Below are positions 1 through 11,289 of a DNA stretch of 18,782 nt, piece by piece (the first letter of the stretch is position 1; each line of letters opens with the position of its first letter). A program made the position numbers and the translations under genes. The notes beneath the pieces are model-generated. The model worked only from the letters and a program-made list of their open reading frames with translations. It was not told where the DNA came from and made no database searches. The DNA is from Deinococcus aerophilus (GTDB lineage Bacteria; Deinococcota; Deinococci; Deinococcales; Deinococcaceae), in NCBI RefSeq assembly GCF_014647075.1, contig NZ_BMOM01000042.1:1-18782 (forward strand). Direction: 5' to 3'.

Positions 1-28
1 CCGGTGGCATTTTCGGTTGTCACAAACA

Positions 29-2991
<2,963 letters not shown>

Positions 2992-2998
2992 GGCGGCC

Positions 2999-3004
2999 AG
3001 TCTA
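2999..3004 (-). promoter_or_regulatory. -10 element of M16 peptidase gene (leaderless)
   Basis: On the minus strand TAGACT is followed by 7 nt (GGCCGCC) and the ATG at 2991. No Shine-Dalgarno fits in that space, so the mRNA probably begins at or next to the start codon. It faces the divergent promoter at 3070-3075. Confidence 0.6.
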
Positions 3005-3069
3005 GCGCCGGCCCGCGCACCAACACGGCAAATCATGTGACACTCACCGCTCCCTGGGCCGGCGGCGAG

Positions 3070-3075
3070 TAAACT
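3070..3075 (+). promoter_or_regulatory. -10 element of cohesin-like lipoprotein operon (leaderless)
   Basis: TAAACT is followed by exactly 7 nt (GCGTGAC) and the ATG at 3083, mirroring the divergent promoter at 2999-3004. No good -35 hexamer is seen at 17 bp; a TGTGACAC stretch lies at 3036-3043 but is too far away. Confidence 0.55.
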
Positions 3076-3082
3076 GCGTGAC

Positions 3083-4075
3083 ATGGCCCATCAACGCCGT
3101 TTTCCCTCTGCACTGGCCCTGGTGCTGGGCGCCGGGGTCCTGCTGGCCGGCTGTGGCCAGCCCGTGACCGACGCCTCCAACACCGGGGGCCGTGACGTTC
3201 TGTACTTCGCCGACAACGGAACGGGGCTGCCGGTGATGTATGTGGGTGAGGCGTACACCAACAACCTCAGCGTGGCAGGGGGAGCTGGCCCCTACACCCT
3301 GCGCGTGGTGGGCGGCACCCTGCCTCCCGGCGTCCGGCTCAGCGGACAGCAGCTCAGCGGTACGCCGACGACCAAGGGCACCTACAAGTTCACGCTGGAG
3401 GTCACTGACTCCACCCTGAGCACCCGCACGCGCGAGTACACCGTCAACGTCAATGAGCTGCCTCCCCTCTCGCTGGCCCCCACCCTGCCCGGCGGCGAGA
3501 TCCGGGGCGAGACGCGCATTCCGGTGACCATCACCGCGCCCCGGACGGTGCGGGCCGCGCGGCTGAGCTGGGAATTGCCCGAGAAGGTCACGGTGACGCG
3601 GGTCCAGCCCACGGCGCAAAACGGCGTGCTGTTCTGGCAACAGACCGGGCGGATGCTCATCATGGACGTGGGCTTCAAGACCATTCCGCGCAGCGGCGAA
3701 CGCATCGCCCTGATCAGCGTGAAACCCCAAAAGGCCGCCACCCTGACCGCGGCCACCCTGGGCTACGAGGCCCGCGACGGCGACGGCAAGCTGCTCTCCG
3801 AGAAGAAATTGCCCGAACCTCCCCGGACCGCCGCCACGCCGGCACCTCAGCAGGACACGGCCCCAGCGACCGGTCCAGCGCAGCCCACCCCTCCAGCCGC
3901 TCCGACGGACGCCGCGCCCAGCGACCCGGCGCCCTCCGCGGACCCGGCCCCTCCGGGCGAGACCACGCCGCCCGATCCCACCGCCCCCGAGACCCCCACG
4001 GACCCGGCGCCGGAAGACGGCGCGGGAGATCCCCCCTCGCCGGTCACGCCGCCCAAGTCGGGAGGACAGCCGTGA
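3083..4075 (+). CDS. Lipoprotein with Ig-like (He_PIG) and cohesin-like domains, Pro-rich tail
   Basis: A 330-residue lipoprotein. The signal peptide ends in lipobox LLAGC with C24 as the lipidated residue. Residues about 48-124 resemble a He_PIG/cadherin-like Ig module (GPYTLRVVGGTLPPGVRLSG, then LSGTPTTKGTYKF). Residues about 128-240 have a cohesin-like pattern: PVTITAPRTVRAARLSWEL, a GRMLIMDVGF strand and a closing strand near LTAATLGYEARDGDG. From about 245 to the end the chain is Pro/Ala/Thr-rich and low complexity. The ATG lies 7 nt after TAAACT. The stop overlaps the next start (GTGA), so translation is coupled to the following exported protein and, two genes on, a dockerin-type protein. 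Its likely role is an envelope-anchored scaffold. The lipoprotein and Ig assignments are firm; the cohesin call is an inference from strand pattern plus operon partner. Confidence 0.85.
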   Translation: MAHQRRFPSALALVLGAGVLLAGCGQPVTDASNTGGRDVLYFADNGTGLPVMYVGEAYTNNLSVAGGAGPYTLRVVGGTLPPGVRLSGQQLSGTPTTKGTYKFTLEVTDSTLSTRTREYTVNVNELPPLSLAPTLPGGEIRGETRIPVTITAPRTVRAARLSWELPEKVTVTRVQPTAQNGVLFWQQTGRMLIMDVGFKTIPRSGERIALISVKPQKAATLTAATLGYEARDGDGKLLSEKKLPEPPRTAATPAPQQDTAPATGPAQPTPPAAPTDAAPSDPAPSADPAPPGETTPPDPTAPETPTDPAPEDGAGDPPSPVTPPKSGGQP

Positions 4076-4581
4076 CGCGCCGGGGCTGGAGACCGGGCCG
4101 CGCCGCGCTGAGTCACGCCGTGCTGGGCAGCGCCCTGTGGCTGGGGCTGCTGGGCACCGCGCCGGCCGGGGCCACCACCGCGCCGCCGCTCACGCTGGCG
4201 CAGCAGGTGGGCAAGGCCGAGGTCATCGTGCGGGCCAGGGTCGGCGCGGCAGTGAATGTCAAGGACGGCGAAATCACGTATCTGGCGTACCCGCTGACCC
4301 TGCTGGAGACCATCGCCGGAGACGCGGCCAGCCTGCCGCAGAACGAGGGGCAGCCTGCGCTGTTCTTCCTGCAGGGGGTCAACGATCTGCCGGAGGTGCG
4401 CGCCGGACAGGAGGTGATCGCGCTGCTGTATGCCCGCAAGCTCGACAGTCCGGTGGTCGGCTTTAACCAGGGGTGGTACGTCATCACGAATGGACAGGTC
4501 ACGGCGGGCGACAAGGCCAGCCCCATCACCACGCCCGACCAGTTGCGGCAAGCCATCCGCGCCGCGCGGGAGGCCAAGTGA
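4072..4581 (+). CDS. Small exported protein of unknown function in the cohesin/dockerin operon
   Basis: 169 residues starting at GTG 4072, which overlaps the upstream TGA by 4 bases. GGAGG at 4061-4065 is a suitable Shine-Dalgarno. An Arg-rich N-terminus and hydrophobic core (VLGSALWLGLLG) end at an AGA site near residue 34, giving a Sec signal peptide without a lipobox Cys. The mature part is mostly predicted beta: AEVIVRARVGAAV, YLAYPLTLLETIAGD, PALFFLQGV, EVIALLYARK, GFNQGWYVI, with a short C-terminal helix. This resembles small exported beta-barrel proteins with a hydrophobic strand, Gly and Trp/Tyr pattern, but I cannot assign a named family. It sits between the cohesin-like and dockerin-type genes, so it may join the same extracellular assembly. 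Confidence 0.8.
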   Translation: MTRRGWRPGRAALSHAVLGSALWLGLLGTAPAGATTAPPLTLAQQVGKAEVIVRARVGAAVNVKDGEITYLAYPLTLLETIAGDAASLPQNEGQPALFFLQGVNDLPEVRAGQEVIALLYARKLDSPVVGFNQGWYVITNGQVTAGDKASPITTPDQLRQAIRAAREAK

Positions 4582-5342
4582 AGGGCCGGGTAAGCCGCCT
4601 GCTGTGCCTGCTCGTGGCCGCCTCCGCCCTGGGGGCCAGCGCCGCCACCGTCAAGCTGCGTCCCCAGGGCGACGAGCTGACCCGCGCCGTTCAGGCCGCG
4701 CTGGCGGCCATCAGCACCAAGGAGCTGCCGGTGACGCTGGACGCCTCCTCGGGGCCGGTGCTGGCGCTGGGGGGCACGGGAGCCAGCGCCGCGCCCTTCA
4801 ATCCGGACCTGTCGGCGCGCACCATCACCCTCGGCGGCGAACGGCGCATCGAGTTCAATCCGGCCGGACCGCTGCCGCTGGCGCAGGCCGTGCAGCAGGA
4901 ACTGGCCCGCGAGCTGGGCTTCGCCGAGTGGACCAGCGCCGCCGCGCGCACCCGCTTGAGCGGCGCGGACCTGAACGGCGACGGCCAGATTGATCTGACC
5001 GACCTCGCGATTCTGATGAGCAATTACGGCAAGAACACGTCGGTGGGCGACCTCAATCAGGACCGCAAGGTGGACGACGCCGACCTGCGCCTGTTCAGTA
5101 CCCAGTACAAACCCCAGCCCAGCCGGCCTGAGGTCACGCCTTCGCCGGCCACCGCCCCCGCAGCCCCGACCACCCCTCCGGAGCCCACCGCGCCCGCAAC
5201 TCCGGGGGCGGCCCCGGCCTCCCCCACCCCGGCTCCCCCGGTCCCCACGCCGCCTGCCCCGGCGTCTCCCACTCAGCCAGCACCCCCGGCCGAGCCAGCG
5301 CCACCCACCGAGCCCACGCCGGCCCCACCCAACCAGCCCTGA
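4578..5342 (+). CDS. Exported dockerin-type protein with Pro-rich C-terminal tail
   Basis: 254 residues from GTG 4578, overlapping the upstream stop by 4 bases. This start gives a clean signal peptide (VSRLLCLLVAASALGASAA, cleavage near residue 23). Residues 131-142 (D131, N133, D135, Q137, D142) and 158-169 (D158, N160, D162, K164, D169) are two F-hand calcium loops separated by a helix LTDLAILMSNYGK, the classic type I dockerin duplication. The region before it (24-125) contains QQELARELGF at 106-115, resembling a metzincin HExxHxxG helix with both His lost (Q107, R111). From about 180 the tail is Pro/Ala/Thr repeats, probably extended. Dockerins bind cohesins with calcium; a cohesin-like lipoprotein is encoded two genes upstream. 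An ordinary EF-hand protein is the main alternative. Confidence 0.85.
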   Translation: MKGRVSRLLCLLVAASALGASAATVKLRPQGDELTRAVQAALAAISTKELPVTLDASSGPVLALGGTGASAAPFNPDLSARTITLGGERRIEFNPAGPLPLAQAVQQELARELGFAEWTSAAARTRLSGADLNGDGQIDLTDLAILMSNYGKNTSVGDLNQDRKVDDADLRLFSTQYKPQPSRPEVTPSPATAPAAPTTPPEPTAPATPGAAPASPTPAPPVPTPPAPASPTQPAPPAEPAPPTEPTPAPPNQP

Positions 5343-5389
5343 ACCCTGCCTCCGGCAGAATCCGCCTGAACAACACCGGCGGGCCCTGC

Positions 5390-5395
5390 TACGCT
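5390..5395 (+). promoter_or_regulatory. -10 element of S4 protein gene (leaderless)
   Basis: TACGCT followed by 7 nt (GCGGGGT) and the ATG at 5403. It starts a new transcription unit 48 bp after the dockerin-type gene. Confidence 0.5.
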
Positions 5396-5402
5396 GCGGG
5401 GT

Positions 5403-5618
5403 ATGACGCACACGCACGGATCAGAGCAGCAGGAGACCATTGACCTTCAGGACTTCCTGAAGCTGCGCGGGATGGTCGAGACCGGCGGTGAGGCCAAGTT
5501 TCGCGTGCAGGGGGGCGAGGTGCGCCTGAACGGCCAGATCGAGACCCGGCGCCGCAAGAAACTGCGCCGGGGCGACATCGTCGAGTACGCGGGCCAGCGG
5601 GTGGCGGTGGACTGGTGA
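5403..5618 (+). CDS. S4-domain RNA-binding protein (YbcJ-like)
   Basis: 71 residues comprising a single S4 domain, the small RNA-binding fold also found in ribosomal protein S4 and pseudouridine synthases. Seen here: a helix IDLQDFLKLRGMVETGGEAK, strand VRLNGQ, the basic ETRRRKKLRRGD segment at 47-58 that normally contacts RNA, and closing strand DIVEYAGQRVAV. Stand-alone S4 proteins of this size (YbcJ/YaaA type) are common and are implicated in ribosome or structured RNA binding. The ATG at 5403 follows a TACGCT -10 element by 7 nt. Its stop overlaps the next gene's GTG by 4 bases, so the DUF1684 gene is translationally coupled. Confidence 0.88.
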   Translation: MTHTHGSEQQETIDLQDFLKLRGMVETGGEAKFRVQGGEVRLNGQIETRRRKKLRRGDIVEYAGQRVAVDW

Positions 5619-6163
5619 CCACGCCCTACGCGGAAGCGGTGCTGGACTTTCGCCGCCGCAAGGACGAACACTTTTCCTCGGGTCGGGGACCGGTGGCGCC
5701 GGAGGCCTTCCACGGCCTGAGCTACTTCGCGCCGGACCCCCGCTGGGCCTTCCGGGCCATGCTCGAACGTCTGCCCGCATCGGAAGCGGCCCACTTCACG
5801 CTGGAGACAAATACCGGCGATCCGCGTGTGATGGACCGGTACGGCACGCTGACCCTGCCGCTGCCCGGCGGTCCACATACCCTGAGCGTGTTCGTGCCTG
5901 CCGGTGAAGACCAGCCGCAACGGGTGTTCATTCCCTTCCGGGACGCCACCAGCGGTCAGGAGACCTACGGAGCCGGCCGGTATCTGGACGCCCCGGTCTC
6001 GGCCCGCTCCGAGGGCGGCGACCTGCTGATAGAGGTCGATTTCAACATGGCCTATCAGCCGTACTGCGCCTACGGAGACGGCTGGACCTGCCCGCTGCCG
6101 CCCGGCGAGAACTGGATCGCGCAGCCCATCCCCGCCGGGGAGAAACTGCCCGGCCAGGACTGA
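5615..6163 (+). CDS. DUF1684 domain protein
   Basis: 182 residues starting at GTG 5615 inside the S4 gene's stop (GTGA). The chain has the DUF1684 hallmarks: N-terminal helix with FRRRKDEHF, FHGLSYFAPDPRW at 32-44, the central FIPFRDATSGQETYGAGRYLD at 105-125, and the most conserved stretch VDFNMAYQPYCAY at 141-153 followed by CPLPPGENW. The family has no established biochemical role; the conserved D, N, Y and C cluster suggests a binding or catalytic pocket. No signal peptide is seen, so it is probably cytoplasmic. It is cotranscribed with the S4 protein, whose function therefore may relate to it. Confidence 0.9.
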   Translation: MTTPYAEAVLDFRRRKDEHFSSGRGPVAPEAFHGLSYFAPDPRWAFRAMLERLPASEAAHFTLETNTGDPRVMDRYGTLTLPLPGGPHTLSVFVPAGEDQPQRVFIPFRDATSGQETYGAGRYLDAPVSARSEGGDLLIEVDFNMAYQPYCAYGDGWTCPLPPGENWIAQPIPAGEKLPGQD

Positions 6164-6208
6164 CGGCCACGCCACCCTATGGGCACATCTCCAGGCACAG
6201 CGCAGCGG

Positions 6209-6235
6209 AAAATTTCACAAAAAATGAGAAATTTT
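6209..6235. repeat. AT-rich inverted repeat upstream of the PP2C gene
   Basis: AAAATTTC (6209-6216) and GAAATTTT (6228-6235) form perfect 8-bp arms around an A-rich 11-nt spacer. It stands out in GC-rich DNA and lies about 25 bp upstream of the likely -10 (6262-6267). It could be a repressor or activator site. There is no T-run of the type expected for a terminator, although a weak end to the DUF1684 transcript cannot be excluded. Confidence 0.4.
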
Positions 6236-6261
6236 ATAGAGGCCCGTAAGAAGTATTCGCT

Positions 6262-6267
6262 TATATT
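6262..6267 (+). promoter_or_regulatory. -10 element of PP2C gene (leaderless)
   Basis: TATATT followed by 6 nt (GAGCTT) and the ATG at 6274. This supports the 6274 start over the second ATG at 6286. No -35 consensus is visible at the usual distance. Confidence 0.55.
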
Positions 6268-6273
6268 GAGCTT

Positions 6274-7338
6274 ATGCCCGCCTTAATGTCGTCCGGCCTG
6301 CTGACCGATGTGGGGCGTCAGCGTCAGGGCGGCGTCAATCAGGACGCGGCGCTGGCACTGGAGCTGCCGCAGGGGGGACTGTATGCGGTGGCCGACGGCA
6401 TGGGTGGTCACGCCGCCGGGGAGCTGGCGGCCAATCTGGCGCTGGACGCCCTGAGCCAGCACTACCTGGAGGGCCGCAGCAGTCCGCCCGTGCGGCTGGC
6501 CGAGGCGGTGCAGGCCGCCAACGTGGCGGTGGTGCGGCACGCCGTCGGGGAATACGTGGGCATGGGCACCACCCTGATCGCCGCGCTGATCGACCGCGGC
6601 GCGCTGCTGATCGCGCATGTCGGCGATTCGCGCGCCTACCTGCTGCGGGGCGGCGAACTGCACCGCCTGACCGAGGACCACTCCTGGGTCAGCGAGCAGG
6701 TGCGCCTGGGCCACATGACCGAGCGTGAGGCCCGCGAGCACCAGTGGCGCAGCGTGGTGAGCAACGCGCTGGGCGGCGAGGAACGGGTGCGGCTGGAACT
6801 GTACGGCCTGCCCCTCCAGGCCGGAGACCGCCTGCTGCTGTGCAGCGACGGCCTGAGCGGCGTGGTGTGCGACGAGGATCTGCTGCGGCTGCTCGCCCAG
6901 CCGCTGACTCCAGAGGCCACCACCCGGCTGCTGGTCAATGCCGCCAACGACGCCGGGGGGCCGGACAACATCACCGCCGTGGTGGTGGACGTGCAGCAGA
7001 GCGCCCGGTTGCCCAACTACGCCCTGCCGATGCAGCGCGAGGACGGCCCGGCCTACATAGACATCCTGCTCAGCACCCAGCGCGGCAACAGCCTGAGCAC
7101 CTACCTGCTGCTGATGATCGCGTACTTCACGCTGCTGGGGGTCATGCTGCTGCCCGGCTGGCGCGCGGTGATCGGTCTGCTGGGCACCGCGCTGCTCGTC
7201 TTCATCATCGTGGTGCAGCGCCTGCAGCTCACGCGCCGGGCCCGCTCGACCCTGTCGCGGCCCAGCGCCGTCCTGAAAGACGTGCTGGGCCAGATGACCC
7301 GCCCCGGCGGAGCCGGGCGCTCGCACCACGACACCTGA
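6274..7338 (+). CDS. PP2C-type protein serine/threonine phosphatase with C-terminal membrane anchor
   Basis: 354 residues. Residues 8-240 form a PPM/PP2C catalytic domain that removes phosphate from Ser/Thr using two metal ions: NQD (D24), [12 protein letters not shown] (D41, G42), GMGTTLI at 96-102, [11 protein letters not shown] at 115-125, LLCSDGLSG (D192) and [11 protein letters not shown] (D231). All metal ligands are present, so it should be active. After a linker come two hydrophobic segments (about 276-294 and 297-315) and a basic tail, so the catalytic domain is tethered on the cytoplasmic face. Bacterial Stp-type phosphatases usually oppose a Hanks-type kinase; none is encoded nearby. 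The ATG at 6274 follows a TATATT element by 6 nt, downstream of an AT-rich inverted repeat. Confidence 0.93.
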   Translation: MPALMSSGLLTDVGRQRQGGVNQDAALALELPQGGLYAVADGMGGHAAGELAANLALDALSQHYLEGRSSPPVRLAEAVQAANVAVVRHAVGEYVGMGTTLIAALIDRGALLIAHVGDSRAYLLRGGELHRLTEDHSWVSEQVRLGHMTEREAREHQWRSVVSNALGGEERVRLELYGLPLQAGDRLLLCSDGLSGVVCDEDLLRLLAQPLTPEATTRLLVNAANDAGGPDNITAVVVDVQQSARLPNYALPMQREDGPAYIDILLSTQRGNSLSTYLLLMIAYFTLLGVMLLPGWRAVIGLLGTALLVFIIVVQRLQLTRRARSTLSRPSAVLKDVLGQMTRPGGAGRSHHDT

Positions 7339-7420
7339 GGGCTCTCCCCACTGAAGCGGCCAGGGACACAGCGCGGCATCCGCCGCCCCCCGCCCGGCTC
7401 CGGTGTGGCACCCTGAGGGC

Positions 7421-7915
7421 ATGGGCACCCTGCATGGACGGGTCGGCGGCGTCACGGTGGGCTACTCGCTGGAGGCAACTTGGGACGGCGAGCGGCTGCG
7501 CGGCCGCATCGGCGGACACTTTCAGGGCAAGGACATCCATCTAACGCTGCGGGGCGAGGAGGTGGACGGCCGCATCGGCGGGACGTTCGGCGGCTTCGAT
7601 GCCCACGGTACGGTCACCGCACACGCCGTTCACGTCCGGCTGGGCGGGCGCGTGGACGGCGATGACATGCACCTTGAGATCCGTGGCGAACAGGTCACGG
7701 GCCGTTTTTCCGGGCGCGTCTCGGGCAAGGACGTGGACCTGCGCTGCGAGGACGATGGCCTGCGCGGCCGCATCGGGGGCCACCTGGAGGGCAAGGACGT
7801 GACGGTCAGCGTCGTGACCACTCCTGTGGGGCTCGCAGCCCTGGCAGCCGCGTGCGCTTACAAGGCGCTGGAAGACGAACAGGCGCAGGAGGCGGGGCCC
7901 TCGGCTCCCTCCTGA
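7421..7915 (+). CDS. Protein of six tandem 22-residue Gly-rich repeats, unknown function
   Basis: 164 residues, family not recognised. Residues 6-137 divide without gaps into six 22-residue repeats (starting at 6, 28, 50, 72, 94 and 116). The consensus is G-R-[IVL]-G-G-x-[FV]-x-G-x-D-[IV]-x-L followed by an alternating strand and a short turn. The polar/hydrophobic alternation and regular Gly suggest a small beta-solenoid or beta-meander with one repeat per coil. A short Ala-rich hydrophobic helix (about 134-150) and an acidic tail follow. There is no signal peptide, so it is probably cytoplasmic or held at the membrane by the C-terminal helix. The ATG at 7421 is chosen because it leaves whole repeats; an in-frame GTG at 7403 would add six residues. 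GAGG lies just 3 nt before the ATG. Confidence 0.8.
   Translation: MGTLHGRVGGVTVGYSLEATWDGERLRGRIGGHFQGKDIHLTLRGEEVDGRIGGTFGGFDAHGTVTAHAVHVRLGGRVDGDDMHLEIRGEQVTGRFSGRVSGKDVDLRCEDDGLRGRIGGHLEGKDVTVSVVTTPVGLAALAAACAYKALEDEQAQEAGPSAPS
7436..7831 (+). repeat. Six tandem 66-bp coding repeats
   Basis: DNA counterpart of the six 22-residue repeats. The units are diverged, but GGCCGCATCGG recurs in phase at about 7501, 7567 and 7765, differing by multiples of 66. This shows growth by unit duplication inside the reading frame. Confidence 0.7.
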
Positions 7916-7979
7916 ACGAAGCCGGGCAGGACCCCGAAATTCTCCAGCAAGCCGCACATTCCCGCCCCCGGGCCCGTGC

Positions 7980-7985
7980 TACTTT
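7980..7985 (+). promoter_or_regulatory. -10-like element of AAA+ ATPase gene
   Basis: TACTTT lies 9 nt before the ATG at 7995, slightly further than for the other leaderless genes here. The 7-nt spacing pattern is therefore only approximate. Confidence 0.35.
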
Positions 7986-7994
7986 TCTGCGCAT

Positions 7995-9446
<1,452 letters not shown>

Positions 9447-9456
9447 GCCGGGGGCT

Positions 9457-9462
9457 TAAGCT
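9457..9462 (+). promoter_or_regulatory. -10 element for the 9469 gene (leaderless)
   Basis: TAAGCT followed by 6 nt (GAGCCG) and a GTG start at 9469. Only 22 bp separate this gene from the AAA+ stop, so it may have both a read-through and its own promoter. Confidence 0.45.
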
Positions 9463-9468
9463 GAGCCG

Positions 9469-10152
9469 GTGCTTGCGCCCGATCTGAACGATCTGACCGA
9501 ATATTTTGCGCCGCTCTCTACCCTGCAACGGGAGGAGAGCGGCGCCCTCACGTTGCTGACGCCGGGCGTGAACGTGCTGGGGCTGAACGCCACATATCTG
9601 CCCGCCGGAGAGGTGGATCTGCGCCCGGCGCTCGCGTGGCATGAAGCGCAGGGCCAGCCCCCGCTGCTCGCCGCGGCACAGTTGCCCGCCGGGGTGAGTG
9701 AGGTGGACGCCGTGCTGGTCGGTACGTGGCAGGACCGAAAAACAGATTCGCAGGAAGGCGCGCCCGTGGTGGTCGAGCAGATCAGCCGGTTGCATCTGGG
9801 AGCCTGGGCCGGGGTGCTGTGTGCGGCGCACGGCACCCCCGGGTGGGCGGCGGCGCTGGCGCGGCATCTGGCCGGCCGCCTGGAACACGACCGGACCTAC
9901 ACGCTGCTGACGGCCTACCGGGACGGTCAGGCGGTGGGGGCGCTGCTGTGGCAGGCGCGGGGCACGGGTGGCGCCGCCCACCTGTGGGGGGCGCTGGATG
10001 GGGAAGCCGCCCGCCCACTCCTGAATACGGCGGCAAAGTTGGGGACCGCCCTGAGGGTCTCGGTCCCCCGGTCGTGGGCGGCTGACCTGGGGGAATCAGT
10101 TACAGCGAACGGGTGGGTGGGCTATGGCCTGGATTCGGCGGAGCCACGCTGA
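9469..10152 (+). CDS. Hypothetical cytoplasmic protein, possible GNAT-like fold
   Basis: 227 residues from GTG 9469, 6 nt after TAAGCT. I do not recognise the family with confidence. There is no signal peptide or membrane segment. The N-terminal part (LNDLTEYFAPLSTLQ, then LTLLTPGVNVLGLNATYLP) and the middle (YTLLTAYRDGQAVGALLWQAR at about 144-164) follow a helix-strand order like the core of GNAT acetyltransferases, in which AVGALLW would correspond to the central strands. No clear acetyl-CoA P-loop (Q/RxxGxG/A) is visible. It lies directly after the AAA+ gene, so the two may be linked functionally, but nothing in the sequence shows how. Confidence 0.7.
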   Translation: MLAPDLNDLTEYFAPLSTLQREESGALTLLTPGVNVLGLNATYLPAGEVDLRPALAWHEAQGQPPLLAAAQLPAGVSEVDAVLVGTWQDRKTDSQEGAPVVVEQISRLHLGAWAGVLCAAHGTPGWAAALARHLAGRLEHDRTYTLLTAYRDGQAVGALLWQARGTGGAAHLWGALDGEAARPLLNTAAKLGTALRVSVPRSWAADLGESVTANGWVGYGLDSAEPR

Positions 10153-10331
10153 AAGTTCGGGGGTTAAAAAAGATAGGACCGCTCTTTTATTTGTTTTCAA
10201 TGAGAAATACTCTGTGTGATGATTTCGGCAAAACAAGGGTTTTTTCGCTGTCCCACCTCTTCTGTATTTGCATGAGTGATGAGAAAGATTTCCTCACGAT
10301 AAATGGTGTTCGGACGTTTCTAATAACCGGC
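10153..10331. promoter_or_regulatory. AT-rich 179-bp leader/promoter region of the first CAP lipoprotein
   Basis: This gap is far richer in A and T than its surroundings, with runs such as GGTTTTTTCG at about 10239-10248 and TTTTATTTGTTTTCAATG at 10184-10201. The CAP reading frame is open throughout it but shows no signal peptide or domain until 10332. TCTAAT at 10319-10324 lies 7 nt before the ATG at 10332 and fits a -10 element. A weak 6-bp AAAAGA/TCTTTT stem near 10167-10187 may end the upstream transcript. The remainder could hold activator sites or a transferred promoter. Confidence 0.45.
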
Positions 10332-11177
10332 ATGTCTTCGAACTTCAGGCGCCTGAGCGCCCTCGTGCTGCTGGCCGCGACCCTGAGTGCCTGCAGCACC
10401 ACTGCCCCCACCGCCGCGCCTGAAACCTCCGGACCTGGCAGCGTGGCCGGCGCTACCCCCGGGGTCCTGACGGCCCTGGGCACCCCGGTGTCCATGCAGC
10501 TCACGGTCGGCCAGACGCAGCAGATCAATATCTCGGTCGGTGGGCAGCCCGCCCAGCCCGGACAGCTGCGGTGGACCACCACCAATGCCGCCGTCGCCAC
10601 CGTCACGCAGACCGGAAAGATCACGGCCGTCGCGGCCGGCACCGCCACGGTCCGCACGTCCCTGGTCGCCAACCCGAACGCGTTTCTGGACTTCAGCGTC
10701 AGCGTGAGCGCCGCGGCCCCCACCCCCGTTCCCACGCCGGTCCCGGCCCCCACCCCGACCCCCAGCGGCACGGTGGCCCAGCAGATCCTGCAACTCGTGA
10801 ACACGGCGCGCGCCCAGGCCCGCTCCTGCGGCGCCACCAGCTTTGCGGCGGCGCCCGCCCTGACCCTGAATACCCAGCTGGGCCAGGCCGCGCAGGGCCA
10901 CGCGGGCGACATGGCCGCGCAGAACTACTTCAGCCACACCAGCAAGGACGGACGCACCTTCGTGCAGCGCATTGCCGCAGCGGGTTACGCCTACCGCACC
11001 ATCGGCGAGAACATTGCCGCGGGCCAGACCACCCCGCAGCAGGTGGTCGCCGGCTGGCTGCAGAGCGAGGGCCACTGCCGCAACATCATGAACGCCAGCT
11101 TCAAGGAGCTGGGCGTAGGGTATGCCCAGGGCGGCAGCTACGGCCACTACTGGGTGCAGGACTTCGGCGCCCGCTGA
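10332..11177 (+). CDS. Lipoprotein with BIG2 Ig-like domain and CAP/SCP domain (copy 1)
   Basis: 281 residues. The signal peptide ends in lipobox LSAC (C21). Residues about 50-127 are a BIG2 bacterial Ig-like domain (LRWTTTNAAVATVTQTGKIT, AVAAGTATV). A Pro/Thr linker at 129-146 follows. Residues about 147-281 are a CAP (SCP/PR-1) domain with H190 in HAGDMA, E226 in GENIAAG and H248 in GHCRNIM lining the usual cavity; C166 and C249 may form a disulfide. Bacterial CAP proteins are extracellular and may bind lipid or ligands or act as proteases. The frame is open back to 10113, but only ATG 10332 gives a lipoprotein signal, and it follows TCTAAT by 7 nt. It is paralogous to the gene immediately downstream. 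Confidence 0.92.
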   Translation: MSSNFRRLSALVLLAATLSACSTTAPTAAPETSGPGSVAGATPGVLTALGTPVSMQLTVGQTQQINISVGGQPAQPGQLRWTTTNAAVATVTQTGKITAVAAGTATVRTSLVANPNAFLDFSVSVSAAAPTPVPTPVPAPTPTPSGTVAQQILQLVNTARAQARSCGATSFAAAPALTLNTQLGQAAQGHAGDMAAQNYFSHTSKDGRTFVQRIAAAGYAYRTIGENIAAGQTTPQQVVAGWLQSEGHCRNIMNASFKELGVGYAQGGSYGHYWVQDFGAR

Positions 11178-11257
11178 GGATGGATGGGGGCAGCCGTTGG
11201 GTAGACACGCCCCCGCCACACCGCCGGGAGAGCCAGAAAAAGGTGCTCTTCCCCTCC

Positions 11258-11289
11258 CTCTCACCCCCATTCCGGGCGTGAGGGTTTTT
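11258..11289 (+). terminator. Rho-independent terminator after first CAP gene
   Basis: Arms 11258-11264 and 11278-11284 pair over 7 bp with one T-G wobble. An inner CCC/GGG stem (11266-11268 with 11274-11276) extends the hairpin, and TTTTT follows at 11285-11289. The T-run continues into TTTAAT (11287-11292), which is 6 nt before the next gene's GTG. Confidence 0.75.

Noticed and set aside
4113..5417. Minus-strand frame opposite the exported and dockerin genes
   Set aside because: The product is almost pure Gly/Arg runs; the plus strand has signal peptides, GTGA overlaps and calcium loops.
10113..10331. Upstream extension of the first CAP protein to the start of its open frame
   Set aside because: The extra 73 residues overlap the preceding gene's end and would bury the lipoprotein signal peptide; TCTAAT 7 nt before ATG 10332 supports the shorter form.
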